From NCBI GenBank assembly GCA_902782145.1, contig CACZLZ010000003.1:86088-150087 (forward strand): a stretch of 64,000 nt of DNA. The letters run 5' to 3'. Positions 26,881-36,096 of the stretch are shown here, one piece after another. The first letter of the stretch is position 1; each line of letters begins with the position of its first letter. This DNA is from an uncultured Aeromonadales bacterium. Its GTDB lineage: Bacteria > Pseudomonadota > Gammaproteobacteria > Enterobacterales > Succinivibrionaceae. The position numbers and the translations under genes are program-made. The notes beneath the pieces were generated by a model that made no database searches, was not told the origin of the DNA, and worked only from the letters and a program-made list of their open reading frames with translations.

Positions 26881-28093
26881 CCGGCAGGCGGAAGATCAGG
26901 GATGTGTTCACCCCGCCAAAAGCGAAATTGCTGCTCATGACATGGCGGGGATGGCAGTCAAGGCCGCCCTCCCGGATGAACAACAGATCCCCGCAGGCGG
27001 GATCCGGATCCGCAAGGTTCAGGTTGGGGGCCAGCCACCCGTCCCGGGCCATGAGAACGGAGAAGGCCGCCTCCAGGGCACCGGCGGCCCCCAGGGTGTG
27101 CCCCATGTAGCTCTTGAGTGTGGCCACGGGCACCCGGCTCCCGAACACCCGCCAGGTGGCGCTGCCCTCGGCCGCGTCCCCCTCGGCGGTTCCGGTGCCG
27201 TGGGCATTGATGTAACCGATATCATCAGGCACAAGGGAAGCGTCTGCCAGAGCCAGACGCATGCACTCCTCCATGCGGGGGGAACTGGGCCGGGTGATGT
27301 GGGTGGCATCACAGTTGGTGGCAAAGCCCAGGATCTCGGCATACACCGGCGCCCCCCGCCGGAGGGCATGCTCCCGCTCCTCCACGATCAGGGTGCCAGC
27401 GCCCTCCCCCACCACAATGCCGTCCCGGCTCCGGTCAAAGGGCCGGGGAGTCCGGGCAGGCTCCTGGCTCGCGGTGGTGGCGAAAAGGGCGTCAAACACC
27501 GCCACGGAATAGGGACTGAGCTCCTCGGCGCCTCCGGCCACCATAATGTCCGCCGCCCCGCTACGCACCGCCTCCGCCGCATAGCCCAGAGCCTGAGATC
27601 CGGAGGCGCAGGCGGTGGAGGTGGCGATAAGCCGGCCATGGATCCCGAAGAAAATGGACAGTCCTGCCGCCACGGAATGGGGCATGATCTGCACATAGGA
27701 AGTGGCGCTCAGACAGTTGGCATCCCTTTCCACGGCAAACCTGCCCGTTTCCTCCAGGCCCTGCCAGGCCCCGCCGCAGCTGCCGTAGGCGATGCCGGTC
27801 CGGGGGGAATGCAGTTCCTCCGCCTCCAGCAGTCCCGCATCCCCCAGGGCCGCCTCCGTGGCGGCGGCGGCAAGATGACCCACCCGGCCGAGGCTCCGGC
27901 TCTTCCGGCGGGGATATTCCGGCAGGGTGCCGGCCGCACGGCAGGCCAGGCGGCAGTTGAGGTTCCTGAAGCCGTCAAGCTCGTCACAGCGCTCCGTGCG
28001 GTTCTCCTGCCGCCTAAGGGCTGCCCGGACGCTGTTCCAGTCACAGCCCAGGGGGGATCGGAAGCCGATCCCGGTGATGACCGCCCGGCGCAT
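26873..28093 (-). CDS. APE cluster ketosynthase (FabF-like, ApeO type suspected)
   Basis: Beta-ketoacyl-ACP synthase, 406 residues. ATG 28093 overlaps the ketoreductase stop (TGATG). Full catalytic triad: Cys162 in 'TSTACASGS', His298 in 'NAHGTGT', His332 in 'KSYMGHTLGAAG'. In characterised APE systems a ketosynthase of this kind works as a heterodimer with a degenerate chain-length factor, here probably the product at 38920-39555. Assignment to the ApeO rather than the ApeR role is inferred. Confidence 0.85.
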   Translation of the reverse strand: MRRAVITGIGFRSPLGCDWNSVRAALRRQENRTERCDELDGFRNLNCRLACRAAGTLPEYPRRKSRSLGRVGHLAAAATEAALGDAGLLEAEELHSPRTGIAYGSCGGAWQGLEETGRFAVERDANCLSATSYVQIMPHSVAAGLSIFFGIHGRLIATSTACASGSQALGYAAEAVRSGAADIMVAGGAEELSPYSVAVFDALFATTASQEPARTPRPFDRSRDGIVVGEGAGTLIVEEREHALRRGAPVYAEILGFATNCDATHITRPSSPRMEECMRLALADASLVPDDIGYINAHGTGTAEGDAAEGSATWRVFGSRVPVATLKSYMGHTLGAAGALEAAFSVLMARDGWLAPNLNLADPDPACGDLLFIREGGLDCHPRHVMSSNFAFGGVNTSLIFRLPDD

Positions 28094-28833
28094 CAGCACA
28101 TCCCTCCGTTGACGCCGATGGTCTGCCGGGTGATGTAGGCAGCCCCATCGGAGCACAGGAAGCTGATGACCGCCGCCACATCCTCGGGCTGTCCGGCCCG
28201 GCGCAGGGGGATCATGGGCAGGATCTGCTCCTTGAGGGCGGGATCGGTCATGGGTGTCTCAATCAGGCCGGGGGCAACGCTGTTCACCGTGATCCCCCGC
28301 TTGGCCAGTTCCAGGGCCAGGGACTTGGCGGCGGCGATCAGCCCGCCCTTGGAGGCGCTGTAATTGGTCTGCCCCCGGTTTCCGGTGATCCCGGACACCG
28401 ATGACACCACCACAATGCGCCCGCCGCACCTAAGGTGGATCATGGGCATGATGCAGGGCTTCACCACATTGTAGAAGCCGTTGAGGTTGATGTTGATGAC
28501 GTCAAACCAGTCGTCCCGCTCCATGCCGGGAAGGGGTGCGTCCCGCACAATGCCGGCATTGGAGACAATGCCCCAGTAGGCGCCGTGCTGCTCTATGTCC
28601 GCCGTAAGGCACTCCTCCGCCTGCCGGGTGTCACCCACATCAAAGGGCACCACCGCCGCCTGCCGGCCCATGGCGCGGATCGCCAGCGCCAGTTCCTCCG
28701 CCTCTTCCAGATGACTGCGGCAGTGGACCGCAATGTCAAAGCCGTCGGCGGCCAGCTTCAGGGCGGCGGCCCGGCCGATGCCGGTGCCGGCCCCGGTCAC
28801 CAGGATCCGCCGGGCCATAGGTTCTGTCTCCAT
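28093..28833 (-). CDS. APE cluster 3-ketoacyl-ACP reductase (FabG-like, ApeQ type)
   Basis: Short-chain dehydrogenase, 246 residues. NADP-binding 'TGAGTGIG' (13-20), catalytic Ser in 'VVVSSVSG', Tyr158 and Lys162 in 'NYSASKGG'. It reduces the beta-keto group in each polyene extension. GGAG precedes the start at 28833. The gene begins one base after the dehydratase stop. Confidence 0.9.
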   Translation of the reverse strand: METEPMARRILVTGAGTGIGRAAALKLAADGFDIAVHCRSHLEEAEELALAIRAMGRQAAVVPFDVGDTRQAEECLTADIEQHGAYWGIVSNAGIVRDAPLPGMERDDWFDVININLNGFYNVVKPCIMPMIHLRCGGRIVVVSSVSGITGNRGQTNYSASKGGLIAAAKSLALELAKRGITVNSVAPGLIETPMTDPALKEQILPMIPLRRAGQPEDVAAVISFLCSDGAAYITRQTIGVNGGMC

Positions 28834-28834
28834 A

Positions 28835-29308
28835 TCACACTCCTCCAGTTTCCAGGATCATGACGGAGAACAGCGCCTCAGACAGGATCCGACCGATGCC
28901 GGCCTCCTCAGCCCGGATCCGGGCCCGCCGCAGGCTGCCCCCGGAATACTCCGTTGCTGTCCGCACCAGGATCTCCGTTCCCCGGGGGATCACCGGGGCG
29001 ACATGAAAGACGCAGTTCCGCACCGCCAGGATCACCCCCTGGGTCAGGAAGGCCCCGTCGGGGGAGGTGAGATGATGGCAGTAGGAGAGGATCGCCGCCG
29101 AGGACTGGGCCATGACCTCCATCAGGGCATAGGACGGCAGGGAGCCGTCCTCCTCCAGGGCCGCCATGGGATGCAGGCCCACCGTAAGGCCGCAGATCCC
29201 GCTCTCAGAGGCGGTGTCACACGCCACAATGCCGTCCAGCATGAGCATGGGCTCCTTCTGGGGCATGAGGCGGGCGAAAAGTTCCCGGGAGGTGAGATAG
29301 TCAGGCAT
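28835..29308 (-). CDS. APE cluster hotdog-fold dehydratase (COG4706, ApeP-like)
   Basis: 157 residues from ATG 29308, which overlaps the preceding ketosynthase stop by 8 bp. Features 'LMPQKEPMLMLDGIV' and 'ALMEVMAQSSAAI', typical of predicted 3-hydroxyacyl-ACP dehydratases. In characterised systems ApeP pairs with the smaller ApeI; the partner here is at 35746-36096. Confidence 0.82.
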   Translation of the reverse strand: MPDYLTSRELFARLMPQKEPMLMLDGIVACDTASESGICGLTVGLHPMAALEEDGSLPSYALMEVMAQSSAAILSYCHHLTSPDGAFLTQGVILAVRNCVFHVAPVIPRGTEILVRTATEYSGGSLRRARIRAEEAGIGRILSEALFSVMILETGGV

Positions 29309-30464
29309 CAGGTACTCCGAACACCAGGGACACGTTGTTGCCGCCGAAGGCAAAGCTGTTGGACATAACAAAGGGACGCTCCAGGGGCCGGCCCGGGGTG
29401 CAGATCAGATCCAGATCCGGGAACTCCTCCCGGAAATCCTCCGGCGCATAATCATGGTAAGGCAGGGGCACCCCCCGCCCCAGCAGCAATGCGCAGATAA
29501 AGCACTCGGCCAGGCCGCAGGTGCCCAGGGTGTGCCCTGTCAGGTGCTTGGTGGAGGACACCGGAACCCGGGATCCGCAGAGCTCCGCCACCGCCCGGCC
29601 CTCCATGGCGTCATTCAGCCGGGTGCCGGTGCCGTGGGCATTGACATAGCCCAGATCCCCGGGACGGATGCCCGCCATTCTGAGGGCGTCCCCCATGGCC
29701 CGAATCGCCCCCTGGCCGGTGGGATCCGGGGAGGACACATGGTAAGCGTCAGAGCTGGCGCCCCATCCCAGGAGAAGCAAGTGGTCCGGAGACAGAGCCT
29801 CCCGGGCCACCAGGGCAATGCCGGCCCCCTCGCCGATGTTGATCCCCTTCCGCTCCCGGTGGAAGGGCTGGCAGGGATCGCAGGACAATGCGCCCAGGGA
29901 GTCAAAGCCGCCGATGCTGATCCGGCTCAGGGTGTCGGCACTGACGGCGATCACCGCGTCGCAGACGTCTCCCAGGATCAGCCGGGCGGCGCTGATCAGA
30001 GCCCGGGCGGAGGAGGAGCAGGCAGTGGTCACCGTGTAGCAGGGACCCAGCAGATCCAGGCTGCGCCGCAGGTGATCCGCTATACAGTTCACCGCCAGAA
30101 TATCCGGATCACAGGGAAGGGGCGCATCCTTCCGGAAGAAGGGGCGGAGCCGGTCCTCCACATCATTGACGGCGGAGGTGGAGGTGCCGGCCACCACTCC
30201 CACCCGGTCCCTGCCGTACCGCTCTGATGCCGCGTCAATCACCTCCCGGATCTGCCCGGCGCAGTAGCCTGCCAGATCCGTGCAGCGGAAGGCGGTGCCC
30301 CCGGGAAGTTCTGGCAGACGCGCCAGATGGGCCGGCCGGCCGTCAGGCAGAAAGCCCTCCAGGGAGGAAAGATAGCGTGATCGGCCCTCCCGCAGGCTGC
30401 TTTCCGCCTCCCCGGGAGTCATGCCCAGGGCGGTGACGGCAAAAGGACGGTTGACATAAATCAT
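29301..30464 (-). CDS. APE cluster ketosynthase (ApeR type suspected)
   Basis: 387 residues from ATG 30464. Catalytic Cys149 in 'TVTTACSSSAR', His277 in 'NAHGTGT' and His311 in 'STKHLTGHTLG' are intact. By similarity to other APE clusters it may start chains or act as a homodimer; the specific role is inferred. The 153 bp between its start and the MMPL stop is the largest gap inside the cluster and holds nothing recognisable. Confidence 0.85.
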   Translation of the reverse strand: MIYVNRPFAVTALGMTPGEAESSLREGRSRYLSSLEGFLPDGRPAHLARLPELPGGTAFRCTDLAGYCAGQIREVIDAASERYGRDRVGVVAGTSTSAVNDVEDRLRPFFRKDAPLPCDPDILAVNCIADHLRRSLDLLGPCYTVTTACSSSARALISAARLILGDVCDAVIAVSADTLSRISIGGFDSLGALSCDPCQPFHRERKGINIGEGAGIALVAREALSPDHLLLLGWGASSDAYHVSSPDPTGQGAIRAMGDALRMAGIRPGDLGYVNAHGTGTRLNDAMEGRAVAELCGSRVPVSSTKHLTGHTLGTCGLAECFICALLLGRGVPLPYHDYAPEDFREEFPDLDLICTPGRPLERPFVMSNSFAFGGNNVSLVFGVPDA

Positions 30465-30617
30465 CAGGATCTCCACGACGGCCGCCAGCCCGCCCCCAAA
30501 CGGCACCAGGCAGAACAGGGAACCGGAGCAGGAAAGGCGGACTGTCCCATGAGAATTATGTCAGCAAACGCCCCGCAAACTCAAGGATCAAAGCAGATCC
30601 GCCCTCCAGGCTGCATC

Positions 30618-32840
30618 TTAAGAGGCGGGTTTCCCCGGGGTGCCGGGATCCGGCGCCACCGCCCCGGGATCCGCACCCGGTCTCCCGGACAGCAGCACCA
30701 GAAGCAGGACCGCCGCCAGTCCCCAGGAGAGGCAGATCCCGAAAGAGGCAATGGCCGCAGTGCCCGACAGGGACAGCATGCCGAAGGAGGCTTCCGTGGT
30801 GAGCCAGGAAACCCAAAGGGCATGGGCAGTGCCCCGGGGATCCCCCCGGCCCAGGGAATGCCAGAACACGCAATAGTCCGCCCCCAAGCCCAGGATCATG
30901 AACCCTGCCAGGACGGTGAAGACGCTGAGATAGCCTCCGGCCAGGGCACTGGCCGCCAGACCTGCGCCCAGCCCTCCGGCCACGGGCAAAAGAAAGCACC
31001 GGAAGACGCTCCGTCCCAGCACCAGGGAGGAGACCAGGGCGGCCAGGATCAGCCCCCCGGCCAGAAAGCGCTCCAGGGCCTGGCGGCAGGCGGCAAAGGC
31101 ACTGCTCCAGCGCCTCCTGCCGTCCACCCGCTCCAGATCTGACCGGGCCTCCAGACAGGAGAGCAGTTCTCCGTCCGTGGCCTCTGCCCGGATGAAAAGA
31201 CCCTTTGGGGAAAGCAAGAGTGGCCCGGACAGGGGATGATCCAGGGGATCAAAGGACATATCCTCATTCAGGGAGCTCAGATCCGGCTCCACCCCGTAGG
31301 CCCCGTAAGCCTGCCGGAGGGCACCGGCGCTCCGGCGGTAGGACTCCTGGTTTGCCCCCTGGCTTTTCCGGGAGGGGATCCAGCGGCAGGGGAGGATCAG
31401 ACGCCCGACCTCCTCCGGGGAAAGTGCGCCCGCCAGCTCCTCACACCGGATCAGGGCCGTCTCCGTGTCCGGGGCTCGGAGGAAAAACCACACCGGAGAT
31501 CCGCTGCCCCCGGCACCCCGCCCCAGCTCGGCGGCCATGGCCAGGAGATCCTGGTTTGGCGCCTGCATCCGGGCCACATCGTCATCCGGAGGGCAGATCA
31601 TCCAGGCCAGGATCCCGGCCAGCAGGCACCCCAGGGCGAGAAATGTTCCCGCCCGGCCGGATCCGGAGGAAAGGCGCCCTGCGGCCAGATCCGCAAGCCT
31701 TCCCGGGGAAGCCGGGGGGATCCGGATCAGGGGGAAGAGGAACAGCACTATAAGGCAGGTAGCACCCAGGGCGGCGGCGGCCATCACCGCCAGCTGCCGC
31801 AATGCCGGGAGCTCCGTCAGGGACATGATCAAGTAGGCCCCGCAGCTGGAGGCGGCCGAGACCAGCAGGGAGAGGGCAAAGGATCGGAAGGGGCTCCTGG
31901 CGCCACCGGCCAGGCGCAGCAGCATGTGCAGGTTGTAATCGGCGCAGATCCCGATGAGACAGGCCCCAAGGCCCAGGGCTGCCACATGGATCCGCCCGAA
32001 GATCAGGAGCACGGCGGCCACCCCTGTTGCCATGGCAGTGCCCAGGGACAAGAAGGTCAGCAACAGTGCCCGTCCGCTCCGGAAGGTCCGGAGAAACAGC
32101 AACAACGCCACCAGGGCGGACACCCCGCCGATGCGGGTCATGTCGCACCGGGACCTTTCCGCCGCCTCGGCAGCGAAAAACACCTCCCCGGTGTAGATCA
32201 GGGTGGGATCCCCGGCACCATAATCCCGGATCCGGCGGCTGAACTCCTCCGGATCCCGGATCAGGGGATCATAGGTTCCGGAGAAAGCGCAGAGACGCCC
32301 CCGGCCCGGTCCGCCAGATCGGTGCTCCCCGCCGCCGCGCCCTTCCGGAGGAGGATCCAGAAGCAGGCAGCCGGCGGGATGATAGCCGGCGCCCCGGCCC
32401 CGGGCGGCTACCAGGGAGCGCATGATCATGAAGGGATCCCCGGCGATCTCCTGCTCGGTGATCCCCCCGAAGGGGCTGAGAAACGCCTCGTCAATCCGGG
32501 CCCGGGGATCCCGGCAGATGGCGCAGGGGATCAGGGCCTGGCGGTGGCGGTAGGAGAAGGGACCCGCCTGATCCAGGGGATCCAGCCGGAAGCCCTCCGA
32601 GGCCTCCAGATATTGCCGCAAAGATACAGGATCCCCGGCGGTGGCCACCATGACCCGGCGCCGCAGCAGTTCCAGATCCGGATCCCCGGCGCCGTCCCCG
32701 GCATCACGGCCAGGGGCTGCCGGCAGCAGCCCACCGGTGCCGGTGTCCAGGACAAGGGAGCCGGAAACAAGGCCCGGGATCACCGCCAGCACCGGCAAAA
32801 GCAGGAGCAGAACGGTGATGACGGCTCCCAGGCGCCTCAA
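30618..32840 (-). CDS. APE cluster MMPL-family exporter
   Basis: 740-residue RND-superfamily membrane protein (COG4258 type). N-terminal helix, large periplasmic domain, a first block of helices ('RIGGVSALVALLLFLRTF' onward), a second periplasmic domain and a second helix block ('GGYLSVFTVLAGFMILGLGA'). Expected to move the lipid-linked polyene towards the outer membrane together with the LolA-like protein. ATG 32840 overlaps the stop of that upstream gene (ATGA). Confidence 0.85.
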   Translation of the reverse strand: MRRLGAVITVLLLLLPVLAVIPGLVSGSLVLDTGTGGLLPAAPGRDAGDGAGDPDLELLRRRVMVATAGDPVSLRQYLEASEGFRLDPLDQAGPFSYRHRQALIPCAICRDPRARIDEAFLSPFGGITEQEIAGDPFMIMRSLVAARGRGAGYHPAGCLLLDPPPEGRGGGEHRSGGPGRGRLCAFSGTYDPLIRDPEEFSRRIRDYGAGDPTLIYTGEVFFAAEAAERSRCDMTRIGGVSALVALLLFLRTFRSGRALLLTFLSLGTAMATGVAAVLLIFGRIHVAALGLGACLIGICADYNLHMLLRLAGGARSPFRSFALSLLVSAASSCGAYLIMSLTELPALRQLAVMAAAALGATCLIVLFLFPLIRIPPASPGRLADLAAGRLSSGSGRAGTFLALGCLLAGILAWMICPPDDDVARMQAPNQDLLAMAAELGRGAGGSGSPVWFFLRAPDTETALIRCEELAGALSPEEVGRLILPCRWIPSRKSQGANQESYRRSAGALRQAYGAYGVEPDLSSLNEDMSFDPLDHPLSGPLLLSPKGLFIRAEATDGELLSCLEARSDLERVDGRRRWSSAFAACRQALERFLAGGLILAALVSSLVLGRSVFRCFLLPVAGGLGAGLAASALAGGYLSVFTVLAGFMILGLGADYCVFWHSLGRGDPRGTAHALWVSWLTTEASFGMLSLSGTAAIASFGICLSWGLAAVLLLVLLSGRPGADPGAVAPDPGTPGKPAS

Positions 32841-33556
32841 CGGTCCCCTCCCGGCGGAAGACCGGCCTCCGGCAAGGTCCGGCAGAAGGAGCGGAGATCC
32901 GGATCCTCCTGAAGGATCCTGGTTCCCGGGGCGAAGCGCACCCGGGTGCTGCCCCCGGTGTTCTCCACCACCCTAAACTCCCGGATCTCCCCGTCAGCCA
33001 GATGGATCACCACCAGATCCACCACCCGGGCCAGCTCCTCCCTCCGGGGGCGGAGGAACAGCCCCGTGTCCGGGCCGTTCACGGAGGATGTCACCCGGTA
33101 ATCAGCACGCACCTCATCCCAGGATCCCCGGATCAGTGTCGTGAGCCCCGAGATCATGAAGGCCACCGCCGGATCCCCGGCGCCCCCGGCCGGCCGGGGG
33201 CTGTCAGGGGAAGCGTCCAGATCCCGGATCCCGTCAGCCCCCACCAGCCACTGCCGCCGCACCGGATCAGTGACAATCCAGCAGATCCCCCGATCCAGGG
33301 TCACCGCCGCCGTCCCGGAGGACCGGATCAGCCGGCCGGCTGCCGCCAGAAACCGTTCCATAACATAGGGGGCAAGAAGGATCTCCCCATCCCGGAGTAG
33401 GGGGCGCTGTATGTCCGGCAGCACATCCTCCGCCTGGTGAGCCGCCCCGGGATCCTGAGGCGGGGGATCTGAAGGCGCCTCCCCGGCCCCGGAGGGGACA
33501 GGGGACAAAAGCAGCAGGGGCAGCAGCAGTCCCGGGAGCTGATCAGCCAACCGCAT
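32837..33556 (-). CDS. APE cluster LolA-like outer-membrane carrier
   Basis: 239 residues from ATG 33556, chosen because it yields a signal peptide ('LPGLLLPLLLLSPVPSGAG'); the frame is open to 33721 but that part overlaps the thioesterase gene and lacks such a signal. The C-terminal part has the beta-rich pattern of LolA relatives found in APE clusters. Probable periplasmic chaperone for the product. Overlaps the thioesterase gene by 14 bp. Confidence 0.7.
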   Translation of the reverse strand: MRLADQLPGLLLPLLLLSPVPSGAGEAPSDPPPQDPGAAHQAEDVLPDIQRPLLRDGEILLAPYVMERFLAAAGRLIRSSGTAAVTLDRGICWIVTDPVRRQWLVGADGIRDLDASPDSPRPAGGAGDPAVAFMISGLTTLIRGSWDEVRADYRVTSSVNGPDTGLFLRPRREELARVVDLVVIHLADGEIREFRVVENTGGSTRVRFAPGTRILQEDPDLRSFCRTLPEAGLPPGGDR

Positions 33557-33974
33557 GCCCCGCCTCCGCAAGAAAGGTCCGGACACAGCTGACAAACCTC
33601 CCGGGCATGCAAAAGGTGAGGCTGTCCCCGCCCCGGGGGACGCACACCTGGACTGAGCGGGCCCTAAGGCACAGCCTCTCCCCGGAGCGCACTTCAAAGG
33701 AATGGACCAGGCGGTTCTCATACTCGTCCAGGTGGGTGGTAACCGTGTAGCAGTCCCGGAGACGGAGGGAGCCGGTGTATTTGAGCCGCAGCTCCACTAT
33801 GGGAAAGGCGAAACCGTCCCGGTCAATCTCGGCATAGGGGTAGCCGATCATGTCCAGGAACCGTCCCCGGGCGCTCTCCAGATAGCGCACATAATTGCCG
33901 TGCCACACCACCCCCATGGGATCACAGTCGTAAAACTCCACGGTTCCGCTGCAGTCGAAGGCATACAGACTCAT
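33543..33974 (-). CDS. APE cluster 4HBT-type thioesterase (ApeK-like)
   Basis: 143 residues from ATG 33974 (GAGG site); a GTG at 33989 would add five residues. Active-site motif 'YDCDPMGVVWHGNYVRYLE' with the catalytic Asp18, as in acyl-CoA/ACP thioesterases such as YbgC. May edit stalled chains or release product. Confidence 0.85.
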   Translation of the reverse strand: MSLYAFDCSGTVEFYDCDPMGVVWHGNYVRYLESARGRFLDMIGYPYAEIDRDGFAFPIVELRLKYTGSLRLRDCYTVTTHLDEYENRLVHSFEVRSGERLCLRARSVQVCVPRGGDSLTFCMPGRFVSCVRTFLAEAGHAVG

Positions 33975-33985
33975 GGCCGCCACCC

Positions 33986-34930
33986 TCACTCCTTCCAGAA
34001 GTCATAGAAATTGAACCAGTCCAGGGGAGCCTCCAGGAGGATCTCCTCCAGATCCCGGGCATAGGCCTGCACCGCCTGCCGCAGCTCCGCCTCCCGGCCC
34101 CGCCGGGAAAGGCGCACCGGACCGGCATCCCGCAGAAACAGCTGGGGCCTCCCGGCGATCTCCACACAGTGCACCAGCACCACTTCGGTCCCCAGCAGGG
34201 AAGCCAGGATCCAGGGCCCCGCAGGAAGATACGCCCTCCCGCCCAGAAAGGACACCTCCACGCTCCTGGTGTCCTCCCGCAGCAGCCGATCCCCCAATGC
34301 GGCCACATACTCCCCCCGATCCACCGCCTCCAGAAGCCGGGACGCCGTGGCCGGGGAAATATCGTTCACCGGGACAAAGCGCCGGGTGACGTCCCGGTTC
34401 ACCCGGCTCATGTAGGCCATGAACCGGGCGTTGTTGCCAGTCTCAATGAGGATGTTCACCGGACGGTTCTGAAAAAAGCGGTTGACACCCCGGAGAAACT
34501 CCATGTCCCCGGCGTGGGAGCTGATGATCATGAAGCCCCGATCTGCTGCTGCGCCCTTGGCCACCAGCGCCTCCAGGGAGCCGTTCCGGGAGACAAGATC
34601 CCCCACCCCCAGGATCCCCCGCCAGGCCAGGATCCGATCCAGCAGGGCACAGCAGAAGCGGTGGATATGCAGCCGGGTGGAGATCCGGGGGAGGGTACGG
34701 CCCCGGGCGGCGGCAAAGTCCCGGATCCGGGCCAGATAGGATCCGGAAATGCGGCGCAGCCGGGGACTGCAGAGCCAGACCGCAAGGGAGATGCACCAGA
34801 TGACGCCCCGGGCGCAGCGCCGGCCCAGCAGGCGGTGGATCCCCACCACAAGATCCATGCCGAAGGAACAGGTGCTGTCGTGGTGATCCCGGATCCAGGA
34901 TGAATTGCCGCCCCCGCCGTCCCGTGCCAT
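33986..34930 (-). CDS. APE cluster LpxL-like lipid acyltransferase (ApeB-like)
   Basis: 314 residues from ATG 34930, where GGGAGGGG lies about 10 bp upstream; the frame stays open further upstream, into the glycosyltransferase gene, without support. N-terminal 'FGMDLVVGIHRLLGRR' is the membrane-associated start common to this family. The acyltransferase H-x4-E motif is in 'ISSHAGDMEFLRG'. Likely attaches an acyl or polyene chain to the membrane anchor. Confidence 0.78.
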   Translation of the reverse strand: MARDGGGGNSSWIRDHHDSTCSFGMDLVVGIHRLLGRRCARGVIWCISLAVWLCSPRLRRISGSYLARIRDFAAARGRTLPRISTRLHIHRFCCALLDRILAWRGILGVGDLVSRNGSLEALVAKGAAADRGFMIISSHAGDMEFLRGVNRFFQNRPVNILIETGNNARFMAYMSRVNRDVTRRFVPVNDISPATASRLLEAVDRGEYVAALGDRLLREDTRSVEVSFLGGRAYLPAGPWILASLLGTEVVLVHCVEIAGRPQLFLRDAGPVRLSRRGREAELRQAVQAYARDLEEILLEAPLDWFNFYDFWKE

Positions 34931-35019
34931 GGATATGATCCCCTCCCCAGTTGTCCAGCCGATCCGGTCCCCCGGCAGGCGGCAGAGCGCCCCTGTCCGG
35001 GTGCCGGGAAGGAAAAAGC

Positions 35020-35745
35020 CTAAAGGTAGTGCCGCCCCCGCACTGCAGGATAGTGGAGGATCTTCTCCGTGCAGAGCCGGGCATGGCACCAGCTCAGCTC
35101 CAGGTTGTCCCGGAACATCCTGAAGTTGCTGATCCCGCCTGCGGGGTAGGAGACCGCAACCGGGCACTGCACGATCCCGCAGCCCGCCCAGTACATGCGG
35201 ATCATGATCTCCGTGTCAAAGCCCATGTGACGCCCCACCGGCCGGTGCTCCAGGATCCGGCAGGCCGGATCCAGGGGATACACCCGGATGCCGCACATGG
35301 AGTCCACCAGGGAGCAGCGTCCCAGCTCCAGAGCCACCCAGAAGTGGGTGATGTACCGGGCCAGGAACCGGCCAGGGGGGATATTGCGGTAAACCGGGCT
35401 CCCGGCGATGAGATCCCCGGGATGGCTCCGGGCCAGCTCCAGCATCCGGGGAACGGTCCCGGGATCCTGCTGGCCGTCAGCGTCGATCTGCAATGCATGG
35501 GTGCACCCCAACTCCCGGGCCCAGAGAAAGCCGGCATGCACGGCGGCGCCCTTGCCGCTGTTCTGCTCCAGCCGGATCACCTGGGCCCGGGATCCGGGAC
35601 AGTCCCGTGCCAGAACCTCAGCCACCGGCTCCTCATTGCCGTCATCGGCAATGATCACCGGAAGGCCGTATCTTTCCAGCACCGGCAGCAGATCCGGCAG
35701 GCTGCCGGCATGCCGGTAGCAGGGCACCACAATGGCCGTCCTCAT
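35020..35745 (-). CDS. APE cluster family 2 glycosyltransferase
   Basis: 241 residues. GT-A fold marks: 'VVPCYRHAGSLPDLL' at the N-terminus and the DxD motif in 'LQIDADGQQDPG' (88-90, then Q-Q-D). No membrane helix apart from a short hydrophobic stretch. Expected to add a sugar to the aryl polyene lipid anchor. Directly abuts the dehydratase gene (TAG-ATG). Confidence 0.85.
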   Translation of the reverse strand: MRTAIVVPCYRHAGSLPDLLPVLERYGLPVIIADDGNEEPVAEVLARDCPGSRAQVIRLEQNSGKGAAVHAGFLWARELGCTHALQIDADGQQDPGTVPRMLELARSHPGDLIAGSPVYRNIPPGRFLARYITHFWVALELGRCSLVDSMCGIRVYPLDPACRILEHRPVGRHMGFDTEIMIRMYWAGCGIVQCPVAVSYPAGGISNFRMFRDNLELSWCHARLCTEKILHYPAVRGRHYL

Positions 35746-36096
35746 CTACCAGCGGATCCTGCCGGAGGCATAGTCCAGGCCGTCAGCCTCCCCGGTGACG
35801 GCAAAATCCAGGATCCCCTCCCCGGGCGGGGAGCGCAGCTCCAGCAGGAGCCTGGTTCCCGGGGAGATCATGCGCTGAAACTTGCATCGGACCAGCTCAT
35901 AGGGACCCTCCCCGGGTCCCCGGCCCAGGAACTCCCCGGCACACCGGAGCACAAAGCCCACCAGGGCCACCCCTGGCAGGATCCCCCGGCCCGGGAAGTG
36001 GCCCCGGAACCAGTCCAGATCCTCCAGGGCACAGAAAGCGATCCTGAGGCTGCCGCTGTCACCGCCGTCAGCCAGGACAAAGGGGGGATATTTCAC
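35746..36096 (-). CDS. APE cluster small FabA/FabZ-like dehydratase (ApeI-like)
   Basis: 116-residue single hotdog domain. The catalytic His33 lies in 'WFRGHFPGRGILPGVA', the FabZ-type signature. Probably forms the DH:DH' pair with the product of 28835-29308. Overlaps the AMP-ligase stop by 4 bp. Confidence 0.83.
   Translation of the reverse strand: MKYPPFVLADGGDSGSLRIAFCALEDLDWFRGHFPGRGILPGVALVGFVLRCAGEFLGRGPGEGPYELVRCKFQRMISPGTRLLLELRSPPGEGILDFAVTGEADGLDYASGRIRW

Noticed and set aside
31236..32912. 558-codon plus-strand frame opposite the MMPL gene
   Set aside because: Gly/Gln/Pro-rich shadow frame; the minus-strand gene is supported by membrane topology and neighbours.
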